Origin: Verrucomicrobiaceae bacterium | GTDB taxonomy: Bacteria; Verrucomicrobiota; Verrucomicrobiia; Verrucomicrobiales; Verrucomicrobiaceae | DNA length: 64,000 nucleotides | Reading direction: 5' to 3' | Assembly: GCA_024232965.1 (NCBI GenBank) | Contig: JACKQF010000005.1 | Location: forward strand, 124,001 to 188,000 | Shown here: in pieces, positions 50,133-59,203 of the stretch | Layout of the letters: the number at the start of each line of letters is the position of its first letter | How positions within the stretch are numbered: the stretch's first letter is position 1 | Program-made: the position numbers and the translations under genes | The notes under the pieces: generated by a model | Seen by the model: the letters and a program-made list of their open reading frames with translations, nothing else | What the model was told of the DNA's origin: nothing | Database searches by the model: none

Positions 50133-51988
50133 CCGTTTTGCCGCAGCCATTCCTCCAGGACCAAAAGATGCCAGATCCGGGCTCCATCACGCCATTGCAA
50201 GGCAGCCCGCAGCGGTGAACACCCGGTCATTTCCTTCAATCGCCCCGAAGCACCAAGCAGCATCTCTTCCGCCTGGGCACGACCTTTTGTGCCGGCACCA
50301 AGCCAGCGTGACACTGGCGGCAGGAACCCTTTTTTCGGCCGATTCACAAAGTCATCATCGAAACGCCGTGCCAATAGAGTCTTGAGCATTTTCTTCCCCT
50401 GTTCCCACTTCGTTGCTGCGGCCTCAGCGGACCCTGTGCGACAAATCACGGGCAGACGACGCGCCACATCAAAGACTTCGCGATCGACCAGCGGTGTTCG
50501 AACCTCGAGACCATGCGCCATACTCGATGCATCCACTTTGAAGAGAATATCAAAAGGCAGGTAGAGATTGAGATCGCACGCCTGAATCTGCAACTCATCA
50601 GGCACATTCTTGTTCTCAATGAGTGATTGCGCGACACATGGAGCGGGCTTTCCCTGAACACCAATGCCACGAATCATTGAGGCCAACACTTCATCGGGGA
50701 ATTGTTGATTCGCATACCACAACCGATCCAGAGTCACCCCAGGGCGGAACATGCGCGGGTAGCGAGAAGGTTTTAGGAGGTGCATCGCCTGCCGGAGCGG
50801 GATAGCCCCAAAGCGGCCTGACATTTGGCGGGATCGGTGCAGATCCGCCATCCAGCCGAAGTACTTCTCGTAGCCAAAAAACAATTCGTCCCCCCCATCA
50901 CCCGAGAGCACCATTGGCACCCTGCGGCGTGCCGCCTCGGACACCAACCACGTCGAGACCATAGATCGATCCGCCAAGGGTTCGCCCAGATGCTCCACCA
51001 AGCGTGGTAGAAGATCCATCGCGTTTGGTTGCACCAACGTGCACTCCAGTTCTGCCCCCAGATGATCCGCCGCCTGCTTGGCATACTCCGTCTCATCGTG
51101 ATCCTTGTCGTCGTATGAGATCGTGAAGGCCTTCACCGCCTGTTGCAGGTGGGGCTGCATCCAGGACACGATCAAGGTGGAGTCCACTCCACCAGAGAGG
51201 AAGGCACCGAAGGGAACATCCGCCACCAAGTGTGCCTTCACCGATGCCTCACAGACACGCGCCACCTCTTCCACCCATTCACGCGGATCACCCACCTCCG
51301 CAGGCTCCATCACCGGCCGCCAAAACGGCTCCGGCCCAATCAACTGGCCGCCCTTAGTAACTCGCATTGAATGCCCCGGCGGCAATTTCTTCGCCCCCTC
51401 AAGCATACAAGCCGGCGCTGCTACAAAACCGAGATGCAAGTACTGGGCCACCGCATCACGATCCACGCCACCCTTAAACCAAGGAACGCAACGCAGGGCT
51501 CGCAACTCAGAAGCGATGGCGATCCGCCCATCCTTGTGGGCGTAGACCAGCGGCTTGATACCGAGGTGATCGCGCGCGACAAAGAGTTCGTCTTTTTGTT
51601 CGTCATACACCACGAAAGCAAACATACCTCGCAGCCGAGCCACGCAACTCGGCCCCCATGCCTGGAAGGCATGTAACAGAACTTCAGAATCAGTGTGTGT
51701 CGTGAACGAGTGCCCCAAAGACTCCAATTCCGCTCGAAGTTCGCGGAAGTTGTAGATTTCCCCATTGAACGTCAAATGCAGCCCAGCACGATTCAGGCTC
51801 ATGGGTTGTGCACCACCAGCCGGATCAATGATCGCCAGACGTCGGTGTCCCAGCCCGCCATGAGAGAATAGCAATTGCCCCTGACCGTCCGGCCCACGGC
51901 TGGCCTGTACATCGCACATGCGACGAATGACGCCGGAAAGGTCCGCCGCAGCATCATGCCAATCAAAGAACGCCGCTATTCCACACAT
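50129..51988 (-). CDS. asnB: Asparagine synthase (glutamine-hydrolysing) of the glycan locus
   Basis: 619 residues. The N-terminal class II glutaminase domain begins MCGIAAFFDWHD with the catalytic Cys2, and ASRGPDGQGQLLFSHGGLGHRRLAIID and LTFNGEIYNFRELR follow. The synthase domain has the PP-loop FLSGGVDSTLIVSWM and the AsnB-type GDGGDELFFGYEKYF. It makes an amide from an acid using glutamine and ATP. In polysaccharide loci such enzymes often amidate a sugar acid rather than aspartate. The position between glycosyltransferase and acyltransferase genes suggests that, but it is inference. Confidence 0.93.
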   Translation of the reverse strand: MCGIAAFFDWHDAAADLSGVIRRMCDVQASRGPDGQGQLLFSHGGLGHRRLAIIDPAGGAQPMSLNRAGLHLTFNGEIYNFRELRAELESLGHSFTTHTDSEVLLHAFQAWGPSCVARLRGMFAFVVYDEQKDELFVARDHLGIKPLVYAHKDGRIAIASELRALRCVPWFKGGVDRDAVAQYLHLGFVAAPACMLEGAKKLPPGHSMRVTKGGQLIGPEPFWRPVMEPAEVGDPREWVEEVARVCEASVKAHLVADVPFGAFLSGGVDSTLIVSWMQPHLQQAVKAFTISYDDKDHDETEYAKQAADHLGAELECTLVQPNAMDLLPRLVEHLGEPLADRSMVSTWLVSEAARRRVPMVLSGDGGDELFFGYEKYFGWMADLHRSRQMSGRFGAIPLRQAMHLLKPSRYPRMFRPGVTLDRLWYANQQFPDEVLASMIRGIGVQGKPAPCVAQSLIENKNVPDELQIQACDLNLYLPFDILFKVDASSMAHGLEVRTPLVDREVFDVARRLPVICRTGSAEAAATKWEQGKKMLKTLLARRFDDDFVNRPKKGFLPPVSRWLGAGTKGRAQAEEMLLGASGRLKEMTGCSPLRAALQWRDGARIWHLLVLEEWLRQNG

Positions 51989-51997
51989 ATAGAGCCA

Positions 51998-53107
51998 TCA
52001 GAAGAAGCGCTTCATGCGCAAGAAGGGAACCTCCAACAAACGATAGAGCAGAAAAGAAACCAAAACACTCAACGACACCACCGCGATCCCCTTTTGCCAC
52101 CACACCGAATTCCATGCATCCGGGGCGGCGGCAAACCAGCGCCAGAGGATCCAGTGGGAGAGATAGATTCCATAACTTAACTTCGCGATCCATCGAACCA
52201 GATCGTTGTCCAATAGCGGTCGCAGGCGATCCATAGTAGCGCCACCACGCACACAGAAAGCCAGTAACGCCGCAAAAAAGACGGAGTAAAACAGAGTCGC
52301 GAGCACTGCCGTCTGCTCCGCCGGCCAAAGGTGCCCATGCCATGCCCCCAGCGCTAAGAGTCCGCTAGCAGAAAGAACCAAGGCCCAGAGCAACGCATTC
52401 CTTACCACCCATGATTCCCAATGATAAATTCGCAGCCAAGCCACCAAGCCCCCCGCCAAAAGGCCGTCCATCCGTGTGTACGTTTGAGTATGGATGACCT
52501 CCCATGGCGATCCCCCAGCCCACATGGCTAGCTTGATCCCCCAAGCCGTCAGCACACCGCCACCAGCGAGCCACCCAATCCATCGCGGCTTGCAAAGGAA
52601 GACCAAGACCGGCCAAACCAAATAGAACTGCTCCTCAACCGCTAATGACCAAATATGATCTATCACAGGGTCCGCAGGGTATCCTCCGATCTTTGCGATA
52701 AACCAATTGAAGGTGTAGGTCCACGCCCACGGAGCAGCCAAACCCATCCCATGCATATCGTTGACCCCAATCCATGGCGCACAAATATAGAAAATGGCCA
52801 GCCAAGCATAAAACAACGGGAAAATCCGCAGCGACCGCCTTGCGATGAAATTCTTATAACGACCATGCTGATCGTGTGTCCTGATCAGAATAGTTGTGAT
52901 CAAAAAACCCGAGAGTGCAAAAAACAAATCTACCCCACACCACAAGCTGCCAGTAACCCGCACGATCGCCTCGCTCACATAGCCAGTGCGTGGCACCCGA
53001 AAGCAGTGATACACCAACACCATTGAGATTGCCGCGGCGCGCAGCGCATCCACCTGCCAAAGATGAGAGATCGACTCGGATGAGACCGGTTGCCGGGAGT
53101 CAGCCAT
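51998..53107 (-). CDS. Acyltransferase family 3 membrane protein, OafA-like
   Basis: About 369 residues from an ATG at 53107 that overlaps the upstream stop by 8 bases; the frame extends to 53164. The opening is WQVDALRAAAISMVLVYHCFRV, with the catalytic His in VYHC, then CGVDLFFALSGFLITTILIRTH and FIARRSLRIFPLFYAWLAIFY. A loop HIWSLAVEEQFYLVWPVLVFL is typical of OafA-like enzymes. It ends without an SGNH domain. It is the third family-3 acyltransferase of the operon and lies directly upstream of asnB with a 9-base gap. Confidence 0.91.
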   Translation of the reverse strand: MADSRQPVSSESISHLWQVDALRAAAISMVLVYHCFRVPRTGYVSEAIVRVTGSLWCGVDLFFALSGFLITTILIRTHDQHGRYKNFIARRSLRIFPLFYAWLAIFYICAPWIGVNDMHGMGLAAPWAWTYTFNWFIAKIGGYPADPVIDHIWSLAVEEQFYLVWPVLVFLCKPRWIGWLAGGGVLTAWGIKLAMWAGGSPWEVIHTQTYTRMDGLLAGGLVAWLRIYHWESWVVRNALLWALVLSASGLLALGAWHGHLWPAEQTAVLATLFYSVFFAALLAFCVRGGATMDRLRPLLDNDLVRWIAKLSYGIYLSHWILWRWFAAAPDAWNSVWWQKGIAVVSLSVLVSFLLYRLLEVPFLRMKRFF

Positions 53108-53933
53108 CTGCTGCCCCCCCTGCACGCGCAGCCACGCTAACTGACGCAAACAAGCGGCTCGCAACTTTTCTGCGCAGTGTTAACGGCAGTAGCCCGACAC
53201 ACTGCTCAAGCCCGATCATCAGCGAAGTGGTAACTGCCCCAAGCATCCGCCCGCGTCGAACGGCGCGCACCGCGTCAAATCCGTGCGCCATCAAAGTGCT
53301 GCGCATGGCCGCGTAGGTCCATTCTTGGAAATGAAAACACACCAATTCAGTCCCAAACGCCGCAGAAATGTCGTGAGGCCCAGACATCCGATGCGGTGTA
53401 TCAAAGACATACCAGCCACCCGGCTTTAGCAAACGATGCACCAGATCCATGTGCGGCCCCACATCGTCTGGATGCAGGTGCTCAAGGAACTGATAACTAA
53501 ACGCCACGTCCGCGATCCCACTTGGCAGGCCCAGATGATAACCATCATAGACACAGTGCTCATAGTTGGGAGGCACAACATCGGCAGAGGATCTTTGATC
53601 GGAAATATCGATTCCAATCACCCTCTGCGTCAACTTGCAGGCCGCGAAGCCCAAACGGCAGTCCCCAGGGGCAAATTCCAAGAACGTGTCATCTTTTTTC
53701 AAGAAAGGCTGAACCAAACGCAATTGCCCATTCACCTTCCGCAAGCTTTCTTCTGGCGAGACCAGACGTGTCAGACGAGGGTGATCCGGCACCCTCTCGA
53801 AGAGCTCATCATAGAGAGTCTTAAACAGGGTCGGTCGCTCCTCACGAGTGCTCGCGCGCAACCGCTTAGCAAGTTCGCGCTCCACCTCAAAGTGATGGCG
53901 CAGTCGTTCGGGACTTCTTTGCTTGGTGCTCAT
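53100..53933 (-). CDS. Class I SAM-dependent methyltransferase
   Basis: 277 residues from the ATG at 53933, fixed by an ATGA overlap with the upstream glycosyltransferase stop. A helical N-terminal part (EVERELAKRLRASTREERPTLF) precedes the SAM core: DTFLEFAPGDCRLGFAACKLTQ, VIGIDISDQRS, GIADVAFSYQFLEHLHPDD, LLKPGGWYVFDTPHRMSG. The C-terminal half is less conserved. Sugar methylation is likely because the gene is inside the glycan operon. The GDC variant of the SAM loop is somewhat unusual. Confidence 0.83.
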   Translation of the reverse strand: MSTKQRSPERLRHHFEVERELAKRLRASTREERPTLFKTLYDELFERVPDHPRLTRLVSPEESLRKVNGQLRLVQPFLKKDDTFLEFAPGDCRLGFAACKLTQRVIGIDISDQRSSADVVPPNYEHCVYDGYHLGLPSGIADVAFSYQFLEHLHPDDVGPHMDLVHRLLKPGGWYVFDTPHRMSGPHDISAAFGTELVCFHFQEWTYAAMRSTLMAHGFDAVRAVRRGRMLGAVTTSLMIGLEQCVGLLPLTLRRKVASRLFASVSVAARAGGAADG

Positions 53934-55138
53934 GATTTCAGCGTTGCCTGACATAGCTCCATAAAGCGGCTCGCAGCTGCCTGCCAGCTGTAACGTTCTT
54001 CCATCAGATTCCTGGCGCGTTGCGCTAGCGATCTGGCCAGAGGCCGATCCTCCAACATTCGCGCCACAGCATCCGCAAAAGCGTTTTCCCCGTCAGCAAT
54101 CAGAATTTCATGCCCATTCTGGACAGGCAGCCCCTCCGCACCGATCGTTGTAGACACAACAGGAACACCCATGGCCATGCACTCAAAAATCTTGATGCGC
54201 GTCCCGCCACCTGCCATTAGTGGCACTACCATCACAGCACATTCATGCACATGAGGCTGCACCTCATCGACGGTGCCGGTAACCTCGATCAACGGATCGT
54301 CCGCACCGAGTTGGCGAACCGCAGCAGTCGGGTTGCGACCGATAACTTTCACCCTCAAATCCGGCCAGCGCTTTCGCAGCTGTGGCAAGACGTGCGAAGC
54401 GAACCACAGCACCCCCTCAACATTGGGCATCCAATCCATCGAACCAAGAAAGCCAACGCAGAGACCTGCCTCCAGGGATGGGGCAGCAAAGACGCTGACG
54501 TCGACACCGGTTGGCACGTCTCCCAGCACATTCGTCAAGGCATACTCACTGCGGCAAAACTCAGCATCATCAGGTGACACCGTGATGACCCCGTCAAAAT
54601 CTTCCGATAGCCGAGCCTCCCAGATCTTCATCCGCTGGTATTGCCCACGCAGGTAGAGGCGATTGATGAAATTGCCCGCCGTGTCCGCCAGCCGTTTCCA
54701 AATCTGTGATTCGATATTGTGCTGAAACAAGACCGCTGGCACAGGCAGTTTCAATCCCGAAAAATTCGGCGCCGGCGTCAAAAAGTCACAGACCACAAGA
54801 TCAACCTTGCCTGCCTGAGCGGCGATCGCTGCCCTCCATGCTGCCGACACATATTTATCTAGAACATAAGGTTGCGACGAAAAGACGAAATTTCTCAGCA
54901 ATCCCCAGAAAAAGTTAATCGAGCCACGACGAGGTTCCTTCCAGTCCACCCAAATCTTGTCCTCCGCATAGTCGTCGACCATCTCCTCGCGTAGGATCAC
55001 CATGCCTTCGGGCTTTAGCGCTAAAAAGGTCAAACGGTGGCCCGCGCGACTGATTTCGCGCAGCATTGCGAGCGTCCGTTTGCGCCCGCCGGTATCCGCA
55101 GGCAGCAATGCGCCCGATTTGACCCAGAGTAGATTCAT
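53930..55138 (-). CDS. Family 4 glycosyltransferase, first gene of the long minus-strand operon
   Basis: 402 residues from the ATG at 55138; the frame to 55216 has no family similarity. The GT-B fold shows LWVKSGALLPADTGGRKRTLAMLREIS at the start, GFLGSMDWMPNVEGVLWFASHVLP in the middle and VVPLMAGGGTRIKIFECMAMGVPVVSTTIGAEGL as the donor loop, typical of the exopolysaccharide transferases that accept a lipid-linked sugar. It begins the chain of ATGA-linked genes running down to 38609 and is divergent from the methyltransferase gene at 55315 (176-base gap that must hold the operon promoter). Confidence 0.9.
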   Translation of the reverse strand: MNLLWVKSGALLPADTGGRKRTLAMLREISRAGHRLTFLALKPEGMVILREEMVDDYAEDKIWVDWKEPRRGSINFFWGLLRNFVFSSQPYVLDKYVSAAWRAAIAAQAGKVDLVVCDFLTPAPNFSGLKLPVPAVLFQHNIESQIWKRLADTAGNFINRLYLRGQYQRMKIWEARLSEDFDGVITVSPDDAEFCRSEYALTNVLGDVPTGVDVSVFAAPSLEAGLCVGFLGSMDWMPNVEGVLWFASHVLPQLRKRWPDLRVKVIGRNPTAAVRQLGADDPLIEVTGTVDEVQPHVHECAVMVVPLMAGGGTRIKIFECMAMGVPVVSTTIGAEGLPVQNGHEILIADGENAFADAVARMLEDRPLARSLAQRARNLMEERYSWQAAASRFMELCQATLKS

Positions 55139-55314
55139 GAATTTTGACACGCTGCCGCCCTTGGTCAGACTGCAATCTGCAACGTGACCATGCGAAACCG
55201 ACTGATGCGTCGCCAAGACAAGAGCCGGATGGATAGCAAGGCCTTTGCCATCGCCAAATGATTTTCGGCATCAGGATCGTTTGATTTCACAATGATCCGC
55301 GACAACATACGCGA

Positions 55315-56127
55315 GTGAAGGATCTCGTTGGAAATCGCCGCCGCCTTGAATTGGGACGCAAATTGCGTCTTCTTGGACTAACCATCAAAGAAAATGGAGT
55401 CATCTACAGTGCCCTCCTCGGACTCTACTATGCGGGAAGTAGCGTTTCCAACGCAGCGTTTGAGCATATGCAAAATTTGCGCAAACGACGTGGATTGCCG
55501 GGTTTAAATAGTCGCAGCCTCAATGCCGAAATCTGGGACAACTGGGACTGGGCCGCAGGCGGAGATGAATGGACCCCATCCCAGGAATGGAAAGACTCGC
55601 TAGTAGCCAACATACTCAAACCACGCGTGGCCGAGGGTAGCACTGTCGTCGAGATTGGCCCAGGTGCGGGACGTTGGACAGAGCATCTCATCCCGCTGGC
55701 TACCACTTACACCGGCATTGACCTGTCAAAGACCTGCATCGAACTCTGCGCCGCTAAATTTGCGACCCATAAGAACGCAACTTTTAGAACCAATCAAGGC
55801 AACGACCTTCCCGGTGTAAGCGATGGAAGTGTCGACATCATTTGGTCATTCGACGTTTTCGTTCACATCAATCTGGCGGACATCGCAACCTATCTAGACG
55901 AATTCAGACGCGTCTTAAAGCCAGGAGGTCGCGCAATCATTCACCACGGCACAACGGCGGGCCACTCCGGCGGTTGGCGCAGCGACGCTACCACGGCGGA
56001 ACTGAATGCATTGATCAATGCTATGGGCCTTGAGGTGGCAGAACAGTTCTCCAATTGGGAAGACGGCTCCACCCGGCACGAAGTCGGTCTCTATCAAGAC
56101 CAGATCACCGTCATTGCCCGCCCGTGA
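55315..56127 (+). CDS. Class I SAM-dependent methyltransferase
   Basis: 270 residues, GTG start at 55315. A helical N-terminal part ends in AEIWDNWDWAAGGDEWTPSQEWKDSL; the SAM core has STVVEIGPGAGRWTEHLIPLATTYTGIDLSKTCIELC, VDIIWSFDVFVHINLADIATYL and VLKPGGRAIIHHG. The overall pattern resembles methyltransferases found in glycan and lipid-sugar loci. It is the only + strand gene between 36741 and 59204. Its end overlaps the end of the convergent glycosyltransferase at 56111 by 17 bases. Confidence 0.85.
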   Translation: MKDLVGNRRRLELGRKLRLLGLTIKENGVIYSALLGLYYAGSSVSNAAFEHMQNLRKRRGLPGLNSRSLNAEIWDNWDWAAGGDEWTPSQEWKDSLVANILKPRVAEGSTVVEIGPGAGRWTEHLIPLATTYTGIDLSKTCIELCAAKFATHKNATFRTNQGNDLPGVSDGSVDIIWSFDVFVHINLADIATYLDEFRRVLKPGGRAIIHHGTTAGHSGGWRSDATTAELNALINAMGLEVAEQFSNWEDGSTRHEVGLYQDQITVIARP

Positions 56128-57265
56128 TCGCCGCCTCAATCACCTCGCGATAACGTTCTGCCGTTGCCGCCCAATGGCGAGCGGCACCGATATTCGCGAT
56201 CCGCTGACGATCAGCGGGCACATCCAAAAAGCGTTCAACCGCCGCGATCCAAGCCCCTGCGTCGCCCAATGGGACAAGCGCCCCTTTCCAGTCCGCATCT
56301 ACGCACTCAAGGATGCCACCCACATTCGTGGCTACAACAGGTAGTCCACACGCTTGCGCCTCCAAGACCACGTTAGGCAACCCTTCATTCCTGCTCGTCA
56401 TGCACAGCAATTCCGCACTTCTCATCCATCCTCCAACATCAGCCGCATCCAGCGGGCCCGTTAGGCTCACTTGTGGCCCCACGCCCAGTCGATCGGCTTC
56501 AGCTCGCACGGCATGTTCAAGCGGACCTTTGCCAACCACCACCAGTCGCAATCTATCCTGCGGTCGCCGTTTCGCCAATTCGGCAAAACATTGCACCAAA
56601 AAGAGCGGATCTTTCACCGGCAGTAGATTACCCACAAAGAGCAGCACACGCTCATCTTGCGGGACCGGATGGGCGGCAGACAATGAAAAGTGGTCTCGAT
56701 TGATGCCATTGTGAATCGGCACCAATTTGGACGCCGCCACGCCCGCTTCACCCAGCATGATAGCAAGACTGTTACTTCGGGTGATACAGGCGGAACTCCG
56801 CGCCAATCCCGATAAGATTGCCCTCCGCCGCAGTGGCGACCGCAAGTACCGATGGACATCGCTGCCCTGAGCGATCGCTACCAACGGCTCTGAATTCTCT
56901 CCAAGTGCCATCGCCACCGCCGATGTGTCTGGGAAAAGCCAACTGGACATCACTACGTCCCACTCAAAATCAGATCGCAGCTTTTGGAGCGGAGCTCTCA
57001 GCGCCCTCGCCATCAGGACATGGTTAGCCGCCCCGCCCACTTTGGGCAGATACGGTGTCGCAAGATACTCGGGCGCGAAGACCTCATCCGCAGCCCGCGG
57101 TTGCAACGATGGCTTGCGCTGTAGCACGGGTAGCCACGGCCTCGGCGAGATCACCCGCACCTCAAACCAACGACGCAATTCGTGCAGCACAGTCACGTTA
57201 TCCAGGCCCCGATACGGCTCCTTCGCATCGGGAAAAAGGTTGGAGACAAAGAGAAGTTTCCGCAC
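56111..57265 (-). CDS. Family 4 glycosyltransferase
   Basis: 384 residues. The GT-B layout shows KLLFVSNLFPDAKEPYRGLDNVTVLHEL, SWLFPDTSAVAMALGE, VAIAQGSDVHRYL, VLLFVGNLLPVKDPLFLVQCFAEL and MTSRNEGLPNVVLEAQACGLPVVATNVGGI as the donor loop with the two glutamates. The product should be a sugar added onto the lipid-linked repeat unit. It follows the membrane-embedded glycosyltransferase gene (57275) by nine bases, so the two form a short operon. Confidence 0.92.
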   Translation of the reverse strand: MRKLLFVSNLFPDAKEPYRGLDNVTVLHELRRWFEVRVISPRPWLPVLQRKPSLQPRAADEVFAPEYLATPYLPKVGGAANHVLMARALRAPLQKLRSDFEWDVVMSSWLFPDTSAVAMALGENSEPLVAIAQGSDVHRYLRSPLRRRAILSGLARSSACITRSNSLAIMLGEAGVAASKLVPIHNGINRDHFSLSAAHPVPQDERVLLFVGNLLPVKDPLFLVQCFAELAKRRPQDRLRLVVVGKGPLEHAVRAEADRLGVGPQVSLTGPLDAADVGGWMRSAELLCMTSRNEGLPNVVLEAQACGLPVVATNVGGILECVDADWKGALVPLGDAGAWIAAVERFLDVPADRQRIANIGAARHWAATAERYREVIEAAITGGQ

Positions 57266-57274
57266 GTTCGTTGA

Positions 57275-58876
57275 TCAAGGTTCTCGTTGATAGACAAGCA
57301 TTTCTCCAGCTCCTGTGTCAGACCGCATCACTTCTTGGCGCCAAGCAAGCTTCCAGCCAGAGTTTGGCGAAGTCAGTGCCGTATTCAAAGTCGTTTCGTG
57401 AGCTTTCAAGTACTCGCCAGGCATCGAAAAATCCACGAAGACCCACCCCACTCGGTTCTCCTTTAAATGCGCCAGAAGCGCCTCATCCGATGCAAACTTG
57501 AGTTCATAGTCACGACCAATCCAGTCGCTGGAGGCCAATTCCTTGCTCCCCCGCAAGATCCGAAAACCACCACTGCATCGATCCCCCCCAGCAAACGCAG
57601 CGGCTGAGATGACAGCCCCTTCCCCGCGTGGATCGGACGACACGAGCCAGTTCCCACCATTCGACAGTTTTGGCTCATGCATGACCCTAGCCACACTGGT
57701 GCCAAAACCTGACACGTGCTTCGTCTTGATTGGCAGACAGCTCACCCAAATCCACGCCACCACACCCATCCAAGCTGGGAGGCGAAGGCGCGAATTCACC
57801 GGCAATGCGAAAATTGCATCCACCCCCAACAGCACGGCCGCAGGCCACCAAGGCAGGACATAGCGGGGAGAAAAACCAGTCGGCACCACCATCATCAGTA
57901 GCTGCGTCGCCACCAACATCGTCCACAGGCAGGCCCTCAGCGACTCCATCCTTGCGCCTGCCAATTGGCGCCTGACTTCGGAAGCCATCGCCAGGAACAA
58001 AAGAAAAACCGTTCCCCAGCCAAGCACACGTGGGATTGCTTCGCCGTAGTAGTGGATCGCCTCCACAAAAAACTCAGCAGGTGTCGTCCTTGCCAAGCCC
58101 TCAGCAGTGTAGCGAGTGGAGAGCACCATCCATGGTCCTGCGATGAGCACGACAGGCGCGGCAGAGCCCCACCAAGCCAACCGCCGTACAAGATCCCACC
58201 GCCGTGTCAAAATGACGGTGCCAACCGGCAATGCCGCGAGGGAAACAGCGGATGCCTTGGTCAAGATCGCAAATGCCGCCGCACCACCGAATGCCAACGC
58301 CCACTTCCACGATGGCTGCTGAAGAAAGCGCCGCCAAAGCATCACCGCTATCATCATCAGTAGCGCCACTTGAAGATCAGACAGGACATGAGATCCCGTC
58401 CGCACCACCTCCGGTAGCATCGCAACAAGAAGCGCAGCCAAAGCCGCCGCCCACACACCCACACGACCAACGGCTGCGTGAAAAACCACCAACCCCAGAC
58501 CCGCAGCCAGCACCGCCTGCAAAATAATCAATGCCGCCGGATCACATCGGAGGCCCAACGCAGTGGCCGCCACAACGTAGTAACCCGGAGGATAATGCCC
58601 CAGCGCCACCTTCGGCCAAGCGGTGTAGTAGGCCTCAGCGAACTTCAGGGGCGACTGAGAGATTCCCTGCGCGATGTAGTCCCGTACCATTAGAGAAGTA
58701 ACCGCGTGCGCGGCCTCATCTGGATCCCCCCCAAGGTCGGAGCCATACGCACCCGCAAGCCACTGAAAGATGCCAAACAAAATAGCCATTCCCACCCACA
58801 ATCCAATCCCAGCGAACAAAAGCCTCTGAGTCGGGAGAGCATCAGGCGGGCAGTCTTTATGGTCGGCAATAGGCAT
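57275..58876 (-). CDS. Membrane-embedded glycosyltransferase of the GT39/ArnT-like superfamily
   Basis: 533 residues with about ten to eleven membrane segments. The acidic motif GGDPDEAAHAVTSLM in the first periplasmic loop (Asp-Glu) and GHYPPGYYVVAATAL are typical of polyprenyl-phosphate-sugar-dependent transferases such as ArnT and PMT-like enzymes. These use a lipid-linked sugar at the outer face of the inner membrane to decorate a glycan, lipid A or protein. A soluble periplasmic domain follows at the C-terminus (from about residue 400). It might use the sugar lipid made by the GT2 at 20159. Confidence 0.82.
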   Translation of the reverse strand: MPIADHKDCPPDALPTQRLLFAGIGLWVGMAILFGIFQWLAGAYGSDLGGDPDEAAHAVTSLMVRDYIAQGISQSPLKFAEAYYTAWPKVALGHYPPGYYVVAATALGLRCDPAALIILQAVLAAGLGLVVFHAAVGRVGVWAAALAALLVAMLPEVVRTGSHVLSDLQVALLMMIAVMLWRRFLQQPSWKWALAFGGAAAFAILTKASAVSLAALPVGTVILTRRWDLVRRLAWWGSAAPVVLIAGPWMVLSTRYTAEGLARTTPAEFFVEAIHYYGEAIPRVLGWGTVFLLFLAMASEVRRQLAGARMESLRACLWTMLVATQLLMMVVPTGFSPRYVLPWWPAAVLLGVDAIFALPVNSRLRLPAWMGVVAWIWVSCLPIKTKHVSGFGTSVARVMHEPKLSNGGNWLVSSDPRGEGAVISAAAFAGGDRCSGGFRILRGSKELASSDWIGRDYELKFASDEALLAHLKENRVGWVFVDFSMPGEYLKAHETTLNTALTSPNSGWKLAWRQEVMRSDTGAGEMLVYQREP

Positions 58877-59203
58877 AAAATCTCTTCAATTCGACGGCAC
58901 ACAGCGTCAATTTTTGCTCGCCGTGTATGATCAATATCAGTGAACCAAGAACATTTCACCGAAAACAAAACAAATACAATAATTTCCAAGCCGACCCACG
59001 AAATGACCGACCAAAATTTCGCAAGCCATGAGTTGTCTAACTATGTCAACCTATGCATGTTTGGTATGCAAGTATCAGAACACCGGATTTTCTCGTCTGC
59101 GTTGTCACGATTCAAAAGAGTCGTTCCTCTCCGCGTTCGAAAAGTCCAAAAGTCATAGGTCTCGAGAAACTAACCACCGTTAAGCACCCCTCACATCGCT
59201 CCC
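58877..59203. other. Intergenic region between divergent genes
   Basis: A 327-base stretch without a convincing gene. It must contain promoters for the minus-strand pair from 58876 and for the + strand secreted protein at 59204. I see no strong sigma-70 or sigma-54 match, no clear terminator and no repeat. Small open frames (for example 58940-59158) have no coding features. Confidence 0.6.

Noticed and set aside
58940..59158. 72-codon + strand frame in the intergenic region before the large repeat protein
   Set aside because: No start signal, no recognisable protein features, and the region must hold two divergent promoters.
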